Assembly (NCBI GenBank): GCA_025454635.1
Contig: JALOOB010000002.1
Span: 1 to 42,487 of the forward strand
Length of the DNA stretch: 42,487 nt
Source: Anaerolineae bacterium
GTDB taxonomy: Bacteria; Chloroflexota; Anaerolineae; CG2-30-64-16
Direction: 5' to 3'
In this document: positions 16,337 through 27,928 of the stretch, in pieces
Layout of the letters: every line of letters starts with the position of its first letter
Position numbering within the stretch: position 1 is the first letter of the stretch
Made by a program: the position numbers and the translations under genes
Notes under the pieces: generated by a model
Told to the model about the DNA's origin: nothing
The model's database searches: none
Seen by the model: the letters and a program-made list of their open reading frames with translations, nothing else

Positions 16337-16365
16337 ATAATAGCATAGCTTTGCAGAAGGGTCAA
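16337..16365 (-). promoter_or_regulatory. sigma-70-type promoter of the nusA operon
   Basis: On the - strand TTGACC (16360-16365) and TATTAT (16337-16342) are 17 bases apart. Transcription would start near 16330, giving a leader of about 125 nt that includes the hairpin at 16282-16306. Confidence 0.7.
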
Positions 16366-16383
16366 GTTCGCAGAGCGACGTCT

Positions 16384-17247
16384 TTAAGGCAGCACCGCGA
16401 ACCGTCCAGCGACAACTTCCTGCCCCGCCGGACTGGCAACGAAGTCGACCAGCGCGCGGACCTGAGGGGTGAGCGGCGCCCGAGCGCCGAGATAGAGCGT
16501 GCGCGCCAGATAGTACGCGCCGCTGCGAATGTCCTCGGTCGACGGCGGCAGCCCCTCGACGGGCACGATGCGGACGCGACTATCGGCGGCAGATGCGGAG
16601 ACGTAGCCGACGGAGAGAGGATGAGATGCGACATAATCAATGACGGCTTGTGTTGTGGGCATGACCAGCGCGTTCAGCGTCACTCGCTGGCCGCCCATCA
16701 CCCGCGCCTCGAACGCGGCGCGAGTGCCCGAGCCGTCCTCGCGGCTCACAATTTGCGGCTCGCCCTCGATCCCGCCCAGCGCGCGCCAGTCCAACACCTC
16801 GCCGCCAAAAAGCGCGCGCAGCTGCAACGCGGTCACGTTCGAGATGGGGTTGCGCGGGTGGACGACCACCGCGACCCCATCGCGCGCGATGGGGACTAAC
16901 TGGAATTCGTCGGGGACGACCTGCGTCTCGTCCCAGTATGAGAGGGCTGCCACGTCGACGCGGCCGGCGCGCAATTCGTCCCAGCCGATCTGCGTCCCGC
17001 CGCCCTGGACCTCGACCAGCAGATTTGGGTTCTGTGCCTGCAGCGTCGCCGCGAGCTCACCGAGGGCAGGCGCCATCGTCGTTGAGCCGGCGATGCGGAG
17101 GCGCGTTGGCGGCGGCGTTGCGGTCGGACCGGCTGCGCAGGCGGCAAGGACAAGCAGGCCGACCATCAACCCCAACCACGAATATGCGAATGGGCGCAGG
17201 CGCCCGTGCTGATTCGCTGCTCGGGTTGCGTTCGGCGTCGATTTCAT
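16384..17247 (-). CDS. PstS-like phosphate-type substrate-binding lipoprotein
   Basis: A 287-residue exported protein. The N-terminus has a basic stretch, a hydrophobic core and the lipobox LAAC with the lipidated Cys at 37, followed by a Pro/Thr linker. The mature part shows RIAGSTTMAPALGELA and, further on, SREDGSGTRAAFE, the oxyanion-binding motifs of the PstS/PBP-like family. It probably binds phosphate or a similar oxyanion on the outer face of the membrane, but no permease or ATPase genes (pstC, pstA, pstB) are nearby. The ATG at 17247 overlaps the uppP stop by one base. An open frame continues upstream into uppP but is only its shadow. Confidence 0.85.
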   Translation of the reverse strand: MKSTPNATRAANQHGRLRPFAYSWLGLMVGLLVLAACAAGPTATPPPTRLRIAGSTTMAPALGELAATLQAQNPNLLVEVQGGGTQIGWDELRAGRVDVAALSYWDETQVVPDEFQLVPIARDGVAVVVHPRNPISNVTALQLRALFGGEVLDWRALGGIEGEPQIVSREDGSGTRAAFEARVMGGQRVTLNALVMPTTQAVIDYVASHPLSVGYVSASAADSRVRIVPVEGLPPSTEDIRSGAYYLARTLYLGARAPLTPQVRALVDFVASPAGQEVVAGRFAVLP

Positions 17248-18083
17248 CAGAGCACGTTCGCCAGCACGACAATCACCCCTAGCGCGGCGCAGTAGGCAGC
17301 GAACACATACAGGCTGCCGCGGCGGAGGTAGGAGAGCAAGAAGCGGATGCACAGGTAGCCGACAATCCCCGCCGCGAGGGTCCCGGCAATCAGCGCGGCC
17401 GGCGAACTGTCGAGCATTTCGGTCCCCTGAGTGAGATCGAACAACTGCAGCACGCCTGCGCCGAGGATGGCGGGCGTCGCGAGCATGAAGCTGAAGCGGG
17501 CCGCGGCCTCGCGCGTGAGGCCCCGGCCCATGCCCGCAGCCATCGTCGCGCCGGAGCGGCTGATTCCGGGCGCCATCGCGATAGCCTGCGCAATGCCCAC
17601 GGTCAGTGAGTCGGGGAGATTCAGGTTCGCCAACGGCTTTTCGCGCCGGCCGATGCGTTCGGCCAACGCGAGCAGTCCGGCAGTGACCAACAAAAAGAAG
17701 CCGACCGCGACCGGCGCGGCGAACAGCTCCTCGATGAAATCCTTGAAGAGAAAACCGAGGACGACCGCGGGCAGCGTGCCGAGGATCAGGCCCCACGCAA
17801 GCCGGCTGTCCGGGTCGGCCAGCCGGCCGCCGGACGCGGCGCTCCACGGACCGTGGCCGAAAAGGCTGCGGAAGAACGCCCGAATGACCGCCAGCCACTC
17901 GCGCCAGAAATAGGTGACGACTGCCGCGAGCGTGCCCCAGTGGAGCAGCGTGTCGAAGAGCAAGCCAGGGTTCTGCCAGCCTAACGCCCAGGGAACGAGC
18001 ACGAGATGCGCTGACGAACTGACCGGGATGAACTCGGTCGCGCCCTGGACGATGCCGAGGATGATGGCTTGGATGATGTCCAT
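17247..18083 (-). CDS. uppP: undecaprenyl-diphosphate phosphatase (UppP/BacA)
   Basis: Membrane enzyme that dephosphorylates C55-PP to recycle the lipid carrier for cell-wall synthesis. The 278-residue product has about eight hydrophobic segments and the two family active-site motifs: QGATEFIPVSSSAHL (13-27) and PGISRSGATMAAG. The ATG start lies five bases after the tgt stop, and the gene overlaps the lipoprotein gene downstream, so the three are probably one transcript. Nothing is missing compared with the family. Confidence 0.95.
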   Translation of the reverse strand: MDIIQAIILGIVQGATEFIPVSSSAHLVLVPWALGWQNPGLLFDTLLHWGTLAAVVTYFWREWLAVIRAFFRSLFGHGPWSAASGGRLADPDSRLAWGLILGTLPAVVLGFLFKDFIEELFAAPVAVGFFLLVTAGLLALAERIGRREKPLANLNLPDSLTVGIAQAIAMAPGISRSGATMAAGMGRGLTREAAARFSFMLATPAILGAGVLQLFDLTQGTEMLDSSPAALIAGTLAAGIVGYLCIRFLLSYLRRGSLYVFAAYCAALGVIVVLANVL

Positions 18084-18088
18084 ACGCG

Positions 18089-19304
<1,216 letters not shown>

Positions 19305-19311
<7 letters not shown>

Positions 19312-19332
19312 AACGAGGGCCTGTGCTATACT
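19305..19332 (+). promoter_or_regulatory. promoter for the membrane-protein gene at 19370
   Basis: TTGTCA (19305-19310) and TATACT (19327-19332) are 16 bases apart. The -35 box overlaps that of the divergent tgt promoter almost entirely. A leader of about 30 nt ends with the Shine-Dalgarno CAGGAGG before the ATG at 19370. Confidence 0.65.
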
Positions 19333-19369
19333 TCACACGCACCACTCATCTTCCCCTCAGGAGGCAACG

Positions 19370-20422
19370 ATGCCTTTTGGCGAACTCCTCACCGGCTCAG
19401 TTCAACTGATTTGGCGCAACAAAAAGCTGCTTATCTTCCCCGCCATTGGCCTGGCCTTATACGCGATCGGTCTGCTCATCTATCAGCTGGCTGGCGCAGC
19501 GTGGCTGAGCCGCTACTTCGACTGGCTCAACGATATGATGCGCAGCCCCGACGCCATTCCCCCCGACATCATGGGCGAGTTCTTCACTGGCGTGGCGGCC
19601 ATGTGGATCGGCCTTGCCGTATTTCTCATGCTGAGCCTGCTCGGCTACATCGTCGGCCTCGTCGCAACATCCGGACTGATCCTCGAAGCGGATCGCGCGC
19701 GCGACGGCGAGCAGGTCGACGTCGGCCGGGGGTTGCGAGAAGGGCTGGGCCGTGCCGGGCATCTCTTCCTCGTGCAGCTCGCGTGGCTTTTGCCGGGCTT
19801 GCTCATCGGTTGCGTGGGGTTTGCCGGCTTCTTTCTGCTGGCGTTCGGCGCGGGCGCGGCCGGCAGCCGGAGCGACACCGCGAACGCGCTCGGCTTCGTC
19901 TGGCTCGCTTGCGTCTGCGGCGGTTTCTGCCTGGGCCTGCTTTATGCGGTCGTCGCGGGCATCTTCTCGCCGCTCATGCAGCAGTCTGCGGTGGCGGGCC
20001 GGCGCGGGGTGGTCGAAGCGATCCGCGAGGGCTGGGCGCTCACGCGCGCCAACCTGGGCACGGTCATCCTCGTGTGGATTCTGCTCCTGCTCGTGTCGTT
20101 TGCGGTGACAGTCCTGCTTCAGCTTGTCACGACCATCATTAGCCTGCCGCTGACAGGCGTTTGGCTGGCGGGCTTTGGCCGGCTCATGGAGGACGCGCAG
20201 CGCGGCGTTATGCCTCAGTTACCGCGTGTTAGCACGCCGTTATACCTCATTACCTCGCTCTTTTCGCTGCTGGTTACGGTTGGCGGGATGTGGCTGCTGC
20301 AAGCCTACATGCCGGTGGTGTGGAACGGGGTGTACCGGCGCCTGTCGCGGCCGGTGGTGGCGGCGCCAGCGGAACTGGTGGCCGCTGAAGATGATACAAC
20401 GCAGGACGAGCCGGCCGCTTAA
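19370..20422 (+). CDS. multi-pass membrane protein of unknown function
   Basis: A 350-residue protein starting at an ATG with a good Shine-Dalgarno (CAGGAGG). Six or so hydrophobic segments are seen (about 22-44, 88-115, 148-175, 185-212, 237-265 and 290-312), with a soluble loop at 115-145 and a polar, acidic C-terminal tail. The N-terminus (SVQLIWRNKKLLIFPAIGL) and the stretch EAIREGWALTRANLGTVILV resemble bacterial membrane proteins with the glycerophosphoryl-diester-phosphodiesterase-like or DUF6159-like membrane fold, but I cannot assign a family with certainty and no enzyme motif is visible. It has its own promoter and is followed by a convergent gene. Confidence 0.8.
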   Translation: MPFGELLTGSVQLIWRNKKLLIFPAIGLALYAIGLLIYQLAGAAWLSRYFDWLNDMMRSPDAIPPDIMGEFFTGVAAMWIGLAVFLMLSLLGYIVGLVATSGLILEADRARDGEQVDVGRGLREGLGRAGHLFLVQLAWLLPGLLIGCVGFAGFFLLAFGAGAAGSRSDTANALGFVWLACVCGGFCLGLLYAVVAGIFSPLMQQSAVAGRRGVVEAIREGWALTRANLGTVILVWILLLLVSFAVTVLLQLVTTIISLPLTGVWLAGFGRLMEDAQRGVMPQLPRVSTPLYLITSLFSLLVTVGGMWLLQAYMPVVWNGVYRRLSRPVVAAPAELVAAEDDTTQDEPAA

Positions 20423-20428
20423 ATGCGT

Positions 20429-20491
20429 AGGGGGCGGGATCGGTCGACGCCTGCCGACACTCCTGCCCCCTGCCGCTTCCCCCAAAGGGGG
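20429..20491. terminator. hairpins between convergent genes at 20422 and 20495
   Basis: AGGGGGCGGGA (20429-20439) pairs with TCCTGCCCCCT (20461-20471) with one G-U, and a second small stem CCCCC-AAA-GGGGG lies at 20479-20491. Both are in the 72-base gap between convergent genes, a place suited to a two-way terminator, but no long T-run follows. Confidence 0.5.
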
Positions 20492-20494
20492 AGT

Positions 20495-20821
20495 TCAGTC
20501 TTCCTTCTTTGTTCCCGCGCTGGCCCCGCTTGGCTCCGAGCTAGTCGATGTCGTCGCTGGCGCGCTGTCTGTCTTCTTCTCCGTGGACGCGCTCGCCGGC
20601 GCGGCTTCGTCCTTCTTGCCCGCGGGGATGCCGGTCGACGACTTGCCTTTGTTATCCGTCACGTAGAACCCTGAGCCCTTGAAAATCACGCCGACGGGTT
20701 GAATCACGCGGTGCACGTGGCCGTTGCACTCGGGGCAATCCCGCAAGGGCGCTTCGGAATAAGATTGCAGTCGCTCGAACCGCACGCCGCAGTCGTCGCA
20801 TTCGTAAACATAAGTGGGCAT
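20495..20821 (-). CDS. FmdB family zinc-ribbon protein
   Basis: A 108-residue protein whose first 50 residues are a zinc ribbon, MPTYVYECDDCG with C8, C11, C29 and C32 as ligands, followed by the family stretch GVIFKGSGFYVTD. The remaining half is a Ser/Thr/Ala/Lys-rich disordered tail. FmdB-type proteins were first linked to formamidase regulation, but most members have no known role; the family is widespread and the genomic context here does not help. The gene has a strong promoter of its own and a hairpin near the 5' end of its message. Confidence 0.9.
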   Translation of the reverse strand: MPTYVYECDDCGVRFERLQSYSEAPLRDCPECNGHVHRVIQPVGVIFKGSGFYVTDNKGKSSTGIPAGKKDEAAPASASTEKKTDSAPATTSTSSEPSGASAGTKKED

Positions 20822-20861
20822 CGCCGTAACCCCCGGTCCAACCTGACACGTAACATTCAGA

Positions 20862-20885
20862 CCTCCGAGAGTATCCCCTCGGAGG
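20862..20885 (-). other. stem-loop at the 5' end of the fmdB transcript
   Basis: CCTCCGAG (20862-20869) and CTCGGAGG (20878-20885) form a perfect 8-bp stem with an 8-nt loop. The predicted transcription start (about 20888) lies directly before it, so the RNA would begin with this structure, which could protect it from 5'-end decay. Confidence 0.5.
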
Positions 20886-20894
20886 CCAACCGTG

Positions 20895-20923
20895 ATTATA
20901 ACGCACTTCTGTTAGTGTTACAA
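20895..20923 (-). promoter_or_regulatory. promoter for fmdB-type gene
   Basis: On the - strand TTGTAA (20918-20923) and a perfect TATAAT (20895-20900) are separated by 17 bases, the best promoter match in this part of the window. Confidence 0.75.
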
Positions 20924-20948
20924 ATGCGCGGCGCAAATTCCCCGCGCG

Positions 20949-22820
20949 TCAGCGGACGCGAATCTCCGCCAGCGTCACCGCGTCGCGCCCATCTTCGGTT
21001 ATCTGTCGCGGCTGCCCCTCCGCGTCCCCGTCGTAGAGCGCCAGAATCAGCCGGTAAGTGCCGGGCGGCAACGAAGCAGGCAGCCGGACGCCGTGACTGC
21101 TTCGCCCCCGGGTGATTTCGAGCGGCGCGTCGCTCTGCGCGACGAGCGCGCCGCCCTCATCGAGCAGTTGCAGCGTAATCTTGACCCCTGCCGGCAACTG
21201 GTCGCGCGGCCCTGACCATTGCAGATGAATGCCGAGCAGCGAGCCGGGGGCGACAAGCGCGCCCGGTTGCAGGCCGACCGTGTCGAGCCGGAGGCCGCCC
21301 TGGAATGTCGCGCTGAGCGGCTGCGCGGCATCGGGTGGAAGCTCCCCAACGACAACTTCGCGGCCGGCCACGCTTAGCGTCTGGATGATGTCGTAACGAG
21401 ATGCCAATGCAGCGCGCGCGATCCTGTCGCCGTCCCACCCGTCGCCCGACGCGAGCGGAACCACGACGCGATCGACCCCGGCTTGGACGAGATCCTCCGT
21501 CACTCGCTCGGCGCCGGCCGTATCTCCGGGCGCGAAGGGGATCGCCCAGCGCGTCTCTTGCTGTGGGTAGTAGTACCAGAGCGTCGGATCAGCGCCGTTC
21601 ACGAGGACCCAGGCTCGCGCGGGGTCAAATCCATCAGTGAGCGCGGTCAATTCCCTGACCAACTCGCGCCACCCGCGCGATTTGCTGTAGGCCGGGTCGA
21701 ACAGGTAGTGCGCGCTCGCAATGAGCGACAGAATCACCAGGACGCCGGTGAGCGCGGCCGCGACCTCGCGTTCCGGCCGCGGCTGCCGCCGCTCGACGGC
21801 TGCGGCCAGCAGGAGGATCAGGCCGGGCAGGGCCGCGACCAGATAGCGCTCGTTGAAGATCGGCCGGCCGCGGCTGCTGAGCCACGTTGCGGCGAGCGGG
21901 ACGACCAACAGCAGCGCGGCGAACGCCAGGTCGCGCCCGGTGTCGCTGCGCCGCCGTAGCGCGCCGGCGATCAGGAGGAGCAGGATCGCCGCAGCGGTCA
22001 GCGCAGCCGCGTTGCGCACGGGGAGCGGGGCCATTTCGCCTGCGGTGAGGGCGCGCGCGGTGCGCAGGAGCGCGTCGAGCAGGCCCGGCGAATCGCCGTT
22101 GCCGCGATAACCGGTGAGCGTGTCACGCGCGACAATCAACCAGGGGAGAAACAGCGCAAAGAGGGCGGTTTGCGCGGCCACCCAGTATCTGAGCGGACGC
22201 CAGAACCTGCCGGTTTTTGCGCCCCGAATTGCGCGCCAAGCCACCCAGGCATTCTGCGCGACGATCACAAACGCGGCGAAGTAGTGGGTGTGGAGCGCAA
22301 GTAGGCTAGACAGCACGTAGGCAGCCCCTGTGCCGAATCGCGGCCGGCGGAAGAAGGCAATCGCCAGCGCCGAACTGAGCAGGGTCAGCGCGAGGCTCAT
22401 GCTGTACATCCGCGCATCCTGGCTGTGCCAGAGAGCGTACGGGCTGAGCGCAAGCAGCCAAGCCGCGAGCGCAGACGCGCGCCCACTGAGGCCAATGCGG
22501 CGCGCGAGCGCGTAAATCAGCGCAATGCTGAGTGTCCCGAAAAATAGGCTGGTGAACCGCAGCGCGAACTCGGAGTGACCGGCTGCGTCAAGCCAGTGAT
22601 GCTGGATCCAGTACGAGGCAACGGGGTGCGGCTCGCGTAGTTCGAGCGTGCCGGACACAATTCGGCCTAGGCCGTTGAGGCTGAAGAAGTAGCCGAACGT
22701 CTCATCCCCGCGCAACTCCTGGTGGCCGAGACGGAAAGCGCGGAGCCCGAACCCGGCGAGGACGGCGAGCGTTGCGAGGACACGCGGCGCCAGGACGGCG
22801 CGCGCAGCGAGGCGGATCAT
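20949..22820 (-). CDS. GT39/ArnT-type membrane glycosyltransferase
   Basis: A 623-residue protein with about ten hydrophobic segments in the first 400 residues and a soluble C-terminal domain of about 200 residues with beta-rich character (VKITLQLLDEGGALVAQSD). The first extracytoplasmic loop carries the acidic motif LRGDETF (D39, E40) typical of GT-C fold enzymes of the PMT/ArnT superfamily, which move sugars from polyprenyl-phosphate carriers to protein or lipid acceptors. The acceptor is unknown. Its ATG overlaps the stop of the YfhO gene (ATGA), so the two are co-translated and probably act in the same envelope-glycosylation step. Confidence 0.85.
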   Translation of the reverse strand: MIRLAARAVLAPRVLATLAVLAGFGLRAFRLGHQELRGDETFGYFFSLNGLGRIVSGTLELREPHPVASYWIQHHWLDAAGHSEFALRFTSLFFGTLSIALIYALARRIGLSGRASALAAWLLALSPYALWHSQDARMYSMSLALTLLSSALAIAFFRRPRFGTGAAYVLSSLLALHTHYFAAFVIVAQNAWVAWRAIRGAKTGRFWRPLRYWVAAQTALFALFLPWLIVARDTLTGYRGNGDSPGLLDALLRTARALTAGEMAPLPVRNAAALTAAAILLLLIAGALRRRSDTGRDLAFAALLLVVPLAATWLSSRGRPIFNERYLVAALPGLILLLAAAVERRQPRPEREVAAALTGVLVILSLIASAHYLFDPAYSKSRGWRELVRELTALTDGFDPARAWVLVNGADPTLWYYYPQQETRWAIPFAPGDTAGAERVTEDLVQAGVDRVVVPLASGDGWDGDRIARAALASRYDIIQTLSVAGREVVVGELPPDAAQPLSATFQGGLRLDTVGLQPGALVAPGSLLGIHLQWSGPRDQLPAGVKITLQLLDEGGALVAQSDAPLEITRGRSSHGVRLPASLPPGTYRLILALYDGDAEGQPRQITEDGRDAVTLAEIRVR

Positions 22821-25108
22821 GCGGGAGCGCGCAGCTCAGGCTCCGGCTTGCGCGCGGCGGCCCGGCTCTCCAGGATCAGCGCAGCGAGCAGCCCGACGGC
22901 CACGGCGAGAAGCGCAACGAGCGAGATAATCAGGCCAGTCGGGCGCGGCCGGAAAGCCAGCGTCACCGTGTGCGTGCCCGCAGGCATCGCTACCGCCCGG
23001 AGCACAGCGTCGGCAGTGAGGATCGGCGCCGGCGCATCGTCGATTGCCGCTTGCCAGCCGGGATACGCAATCTCGCTGAGGGTCAGGACGCACGGCGCAT
23101 CGGTCGTGACCTCGAGCGCGAGAAATTCGGGCGTCCGGCGTGTCCATTCTACCGTTCCCGCGCAGTTGGGATCAGGCGCAGGGTCGGGCGGGGCGGACAG
23201 GATCACGTCGGCCTGGGGATCGAAGCCGGGCGCCAGCACGCGGGCAAGCTGCCCATCGGCGGACGGCTCAACCGAAAAGCGGCCGTTCAACCACGCCCGC
23301 GGGCGGGGATCGTTCAAGCGATAGACATAAATAGGATTTCCGTCCCCGCCGGTCTGCTCGGCCAGGCGCTCCGCCGGCTCCTCGAGCTCGGGACGCCATG
23401 TGAACACGTACTTCACGCCGAGCAGTCGCCACAGCAGCGGCCGCGGCGCCTCGCGGAGCAGGCGGTCATAGGCTGTCAGCTTGAGGGGACTCGCGCCCGT
23501 GATCTCATCGAACCCGTATCCGTACCCGATGTGCTCCGTCAACGGCCCCTCGTTCGCTGTGCGAAAGACGCCTGTGTCTGCCCGAACCGCATCAAAGATC
23601 GGGCCGGGAGGGAACGGCTGCGCGGACGCGGCTGTGCCCGCGTGCTGCCCGCTGACCACGGTGAACAGATCGATCACTATGACAAGGATCATCAGCGCCG
23701 GCCGGCCGCTCCACACGGCCCCGCCTGCGGCGGCGAGCATCAGGCTAAGCCACATCGCCGCGGCGGTGAAGCCCCACAGCCCCTCGTTGCCGGCTTGATA
23801 GCCGATGAAGCACGCGGCGGCGAACACCAGCGCAGACATAGCCGCAATCCAGAAGCCCCTTGCGAGGCCTAATCCGGGCCGGGTATTGCTTCCGTCTGGC
23901 TTGCTTGTGAGCGAGCGGGCCAGGGCAGCCGCGCCGAACCCCGCAAGCATCGCAAGGCCGAAAACCACCCAGACAGCCAGCCGCTCCTGCCCGCGGAACA
24001 GCCGCCAGCCCGGCAGCGCCAGATACGCGAGCTGATAGACCGGGGTGATGTTGCCGAACGAGAGAAGCAAGCCCGCGCCTGCGAGTCCGCCGAAGAAGCC
24101 GACGAGGTCGCGCGGGAGAGCCAACGCCGGGTCGCGCCGAGCGGCGCCGAAAAGCGCGAAGATGGCGAGGCCGAGGGCAAGCACGCCGATGTAAAGCGCT
24201 GCGACGGGAGTGGCGATTTGCGGAAAAATGAACTGGATCAGGTCATACGGCATGAAGCCCGAGCCTGCCGCGTCGATGGTCAGGCCGGCGCGGGTGGACA
24301 GGCGCATGTATTCGAGCGCGGGGAGCAGTTGCGCGGCTGCCAGCGCCGCGCCGAGGGGCAGGAACGCGACGAGCGCGGCCAGCCTGCCCAGAACGGCGGG
24401 CCACGCGCGCGCGCGGGCCATCTGGAAGGCCCGGAACACGGCGAACGCCAGCCCGGCATAACCCACGAGCAGCGCCGATTGCGGATGACCGGCCGTCAGC
24501 GCGACGCCGAACACTAGTCCGGCCAGCAGCACGGGCAGGATCGCGCGCCGCGCCCTGTCCGCAGCAAGGTGACTCGCCGCGTGGTCGAGCGCGAGGAAGA
24601 GCCACGGGAGCCAGACCACGGTTTCGAGGATCGCAAGCTGGAGCAGCGGGTAGCTGGTGAGGTACGAGCCGAAGGTGAACGCGACCGCCGCGACCCACGC
24701 GCCAAAGCGGCTGCGGGTGAGCCGTCGCGCGAGGAAGTACATGCCGAACGCAGCAATGGGATAGTGAAGAATGCCTTCGAGTTGGAGCGCCTGGTAACTG
24801 AATCCGGCCGCCTGTGTGAGGGCAATCGTCAGCCGGGCGGGGGGGTAGTAGGCGCCCGACTGGATGTCCGCGAGGAACGGATGCCCGCTCAGCGCGTGGG
24901 GGCTCCAAAGCGGCAACTCGCCCTGAGACAACCGCTCGGCGCGATAGGAAGCGAACGCGTAGAATTGGTTGCCGAAATCACCCGCGGCAAATCCGCGGTG
25001 GTCGACGCCCGCGAAGGGCAGGCTGCGCCAGAAAAAGAGCAGGCAGAGCGCGGCCAACAACAGCAGGTCGAGCAGGGTGAGCAGGCGGGCGCGTCGCGTA
25101 GGAGTCAT
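22817..25108 (-). CDS. YfhO family membrane protein
   Basis: A 763-residue polytopic protein with a dozen or so hydrophobic segments, a first loop with the motif DFGNQFYAF and GELPLWSPHALSGHPFLAD, and a periplasmic-type C-terminal domain followed by a final membrane segment (IISLVALLAVAVGLLAAL). These match the bacterial YfhO family, multi-pass GT-C-like proteins; the Bacillus and Listeria members help to glycosylate lipoteichoic acid. The substrate here is unknown. It lies upstream of, and overlaps, the GT39 gene. Confidence 0.88.
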   Translation of the reverse strand: MTPTRRARLLTLLDLLLLAALCLLFFWRSLPFAGVDHRGFAAGDFGNQFYAFASYRAERLSQGELPLWSPHALSGHPFLADIQSGAYYPPARLTIALTQAAGFSYQALQLEGILHYPIAAFGMYFLARRLTRSRFGAWVAAVAFTFGSYLTSYPLLQLAILETVVWLPWLFLALDHAASHLAADRARRAILPVLLAGLVFGVALTAGHPQSALLVGYAGLAFAVFRAFQMARARAWPAVLGRLAALVAFLPLGAALAAAQLLPALEYMRLSTRAGLTIDAAGSGFMPYDLIQFIFPQIATPVAALYIGVLALGLAIFALFGAARRDPALALPRDLVGFFGGLAGAGLLLSFGNITPVYQLAYLALPGWRLFRGQERLAVWVVFGLAMLAGFGAAALARSLTSKPDGSNTRPGLGLARGFWIAAMSALVFAAACFIGYQAGNEGLWGFTAAAMWLSLMLAAAGGAVWSGRPALMILVIVIDLFTVVSGQHAGTAASAQPFPPGPIFDAVRADTGVFRTANEGPLTEHIGYGYGFDEITGASPLKLTAYDRLLREAPRPLLWRLLGVKYVFTWRPELEEPAERLAEQTGGDGNPIYVYRLNDPRPRAWLNGRFSVEPSADGQLARVLAPGFDPQADVILSAPPDPAPDPNCAGTVEWTRRTPEFLALEVTTDAPCVLTLSEIAYPGWQAAIDDAPAPILTADAVLRAVAMPAGTHTVTLAFRPRPTGLIISLVALLAVAVGLLAALILESRAAARKPEPELRAPA

Positions 25109-25128
25109 CGACGAGAAATGATAACAAA

Positions 25129-25159
25129 GAAGCCCGGTTTCTGCCAGAAATCGGGCTTC
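25129..25159. repeat. 14-bp hairpin between fhs and the YfhO gene
   Basis: GAAGCCCGGTTTCT (25129-25142) and AGAAATCGGGCTTC (25146-25159) pair throughout with one G-U around a 3-nt loop. It belongs with the AGAAACC/GGTTTCT elements at 1634-1686. The rest of the 134-base gap has a degenerate inverted repeat with CACGAAGG and CCTCCGTGTCCTCTGTGG. Confidence 0.65.
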
Positions 25160-25242
25160 ATGTGGCCAGACACGAAGGCGCTAGAGTCCGTCGACTTCGC
25201 TCAGGATGCTCTGTGCCCTCCGTGTCCTCTGTGGCAAGAAAG

Positions 25243-27114
<1,872 letters not shown>

Positions 27115-27416
27115 GCTGAGACTACCTCCAGACAGGGGTTGAGGTTTGCGGTCGCGGTACAAGATCACACGATACAGTATGAGCCGGGGACTGCGCCATG
27201 ACTTTCGTCATGCGCGTTGGCGCGAGCATAACCTTAAAAATGCGCTATATTTGCGGTTTCCCGACCGTTTCAACCATTAATAGCGCGTCTTTTTGTCGAT
27301 TCGCGACGTCTTGATTGTCGTATCAGCGCAACGCCGCCATGCCTGACCCCAAACACAGTACACCAGGCGGCGCAACGCTCCGGAGAGACAGGACTCACTC
27401 CGCAGAGGAGGAACAG
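27115..27416. other. 302-base divergent intergenic region (fhs / HTH gene)
   Basis: On the - strand a candidate fhs promoter is TTGAAA (27268-27273), an 18-base spacer and TATAGC (27244-27249), leaving a leader of about 120 nt. In that leader lie the palindrome CATGAC-TTTC-GTCATG (27198-27213) and the small stem CGCG-TTGG-CGCG just beyond. These could be an operator or RNA structure. No riboswitch class was recognised. On the + strand no clear promoter was seen before the HTH gene, only its Shine-Dalgarno. Confidence 0.45.
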
Positions 27417-27881
27417 ATGGCGCTGTATTCGCGAGCGCTCAAGGCGGATGAACGACTCCGAATGGAAGAGCTGTTGGCCGACGAGGACGAAGAGCTGGCG
27501 CGCCGGGTGCGCATCGTCCTGATGTCGAGTCAACGGGAGGGCGTCCACGAGATCAGCGCAGCCGTCGGGCTGCACCCGATCAACGTTCGCAAATGGATTC
27601 ACCGCTTCAATAAGTACGGGCTGAAGGGTCTGTACCCACGACGTTCTCCCGGGCGGCCGCGGCTCTTCACGCGCGAGCAGCGGGATGCAATCGTCGGACT
27701 CGCCACAACCGATCCGCGGGTGCTGGGCCTCGAGTTCGACAACTGGTCGCTGCAGCGGCTGCGGACTCAACTCATCGAGCGCGGCGTCATGAACGACGTG
27801 AGCGCGGAAACCATTCGCCAGGAACTGCTGCGCAGCGGTCTGGTGTTCGACGAGCGGCGGTGGGTGTCGCTGGAGCGGTAG
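27417..27881 (+). CDS. stand-alone IS630-type helix-turn-helix protein
   Basis: A 154-residue protein; the ATG at 27417 follows GAGGAGGAA. Residues about 20-75 form an HTH of the HTH_23/29 type (ARRVRIVLMSSQREGVHEI then VGLHPINVRKWIHRFNKYG), followed by the Gly-Arg-Pro-Arg hinge and a second winged-helix domain (about 85-140, NWSLQRLRTQLIERG and VSAETIRQELL). This is the DNA-binding half of IS630/Tc1 transposases. The DDE catalytic domain is absent, and the next gene begins on the other strand within 50 bases, so it is either a remnant or a domesticated regulator. No inverted-repeat ends of an insertion sequence were seen. Confidence 0.8.
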   Translation: MALYSRALKADERLRMEELLADEDEELARRVRIVLMSSQREGVHEISAAVGLHPINVRKWIHRFNKYGLKGLYPRRSPGRPRLFTREQRDAIVGLATTDPRVLGLEFDNWSLQRLRTQLIERGVMNDVSAETIRQELLRSGLVFDERRWVSLER

Positions 27882-27928
27882 CCGCAAGGCGATATGCTCG
27901 CAATGATGCGCGCGCATGCGTTCACCGG

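Noticed and set aside
17248-17898. Upstream in-frame extension of the PstS-like protein
   Set aside because: It overlaps uppP on the same strand and lacks family character; the lipoprotein signal sequence begins at the ATG at 17247.
27115-27416. Folate or ZTP riboswitch before fhs
   Set aside because: The conserved cores of the THF and ZTP classes are not visible; only short palindromes are present.
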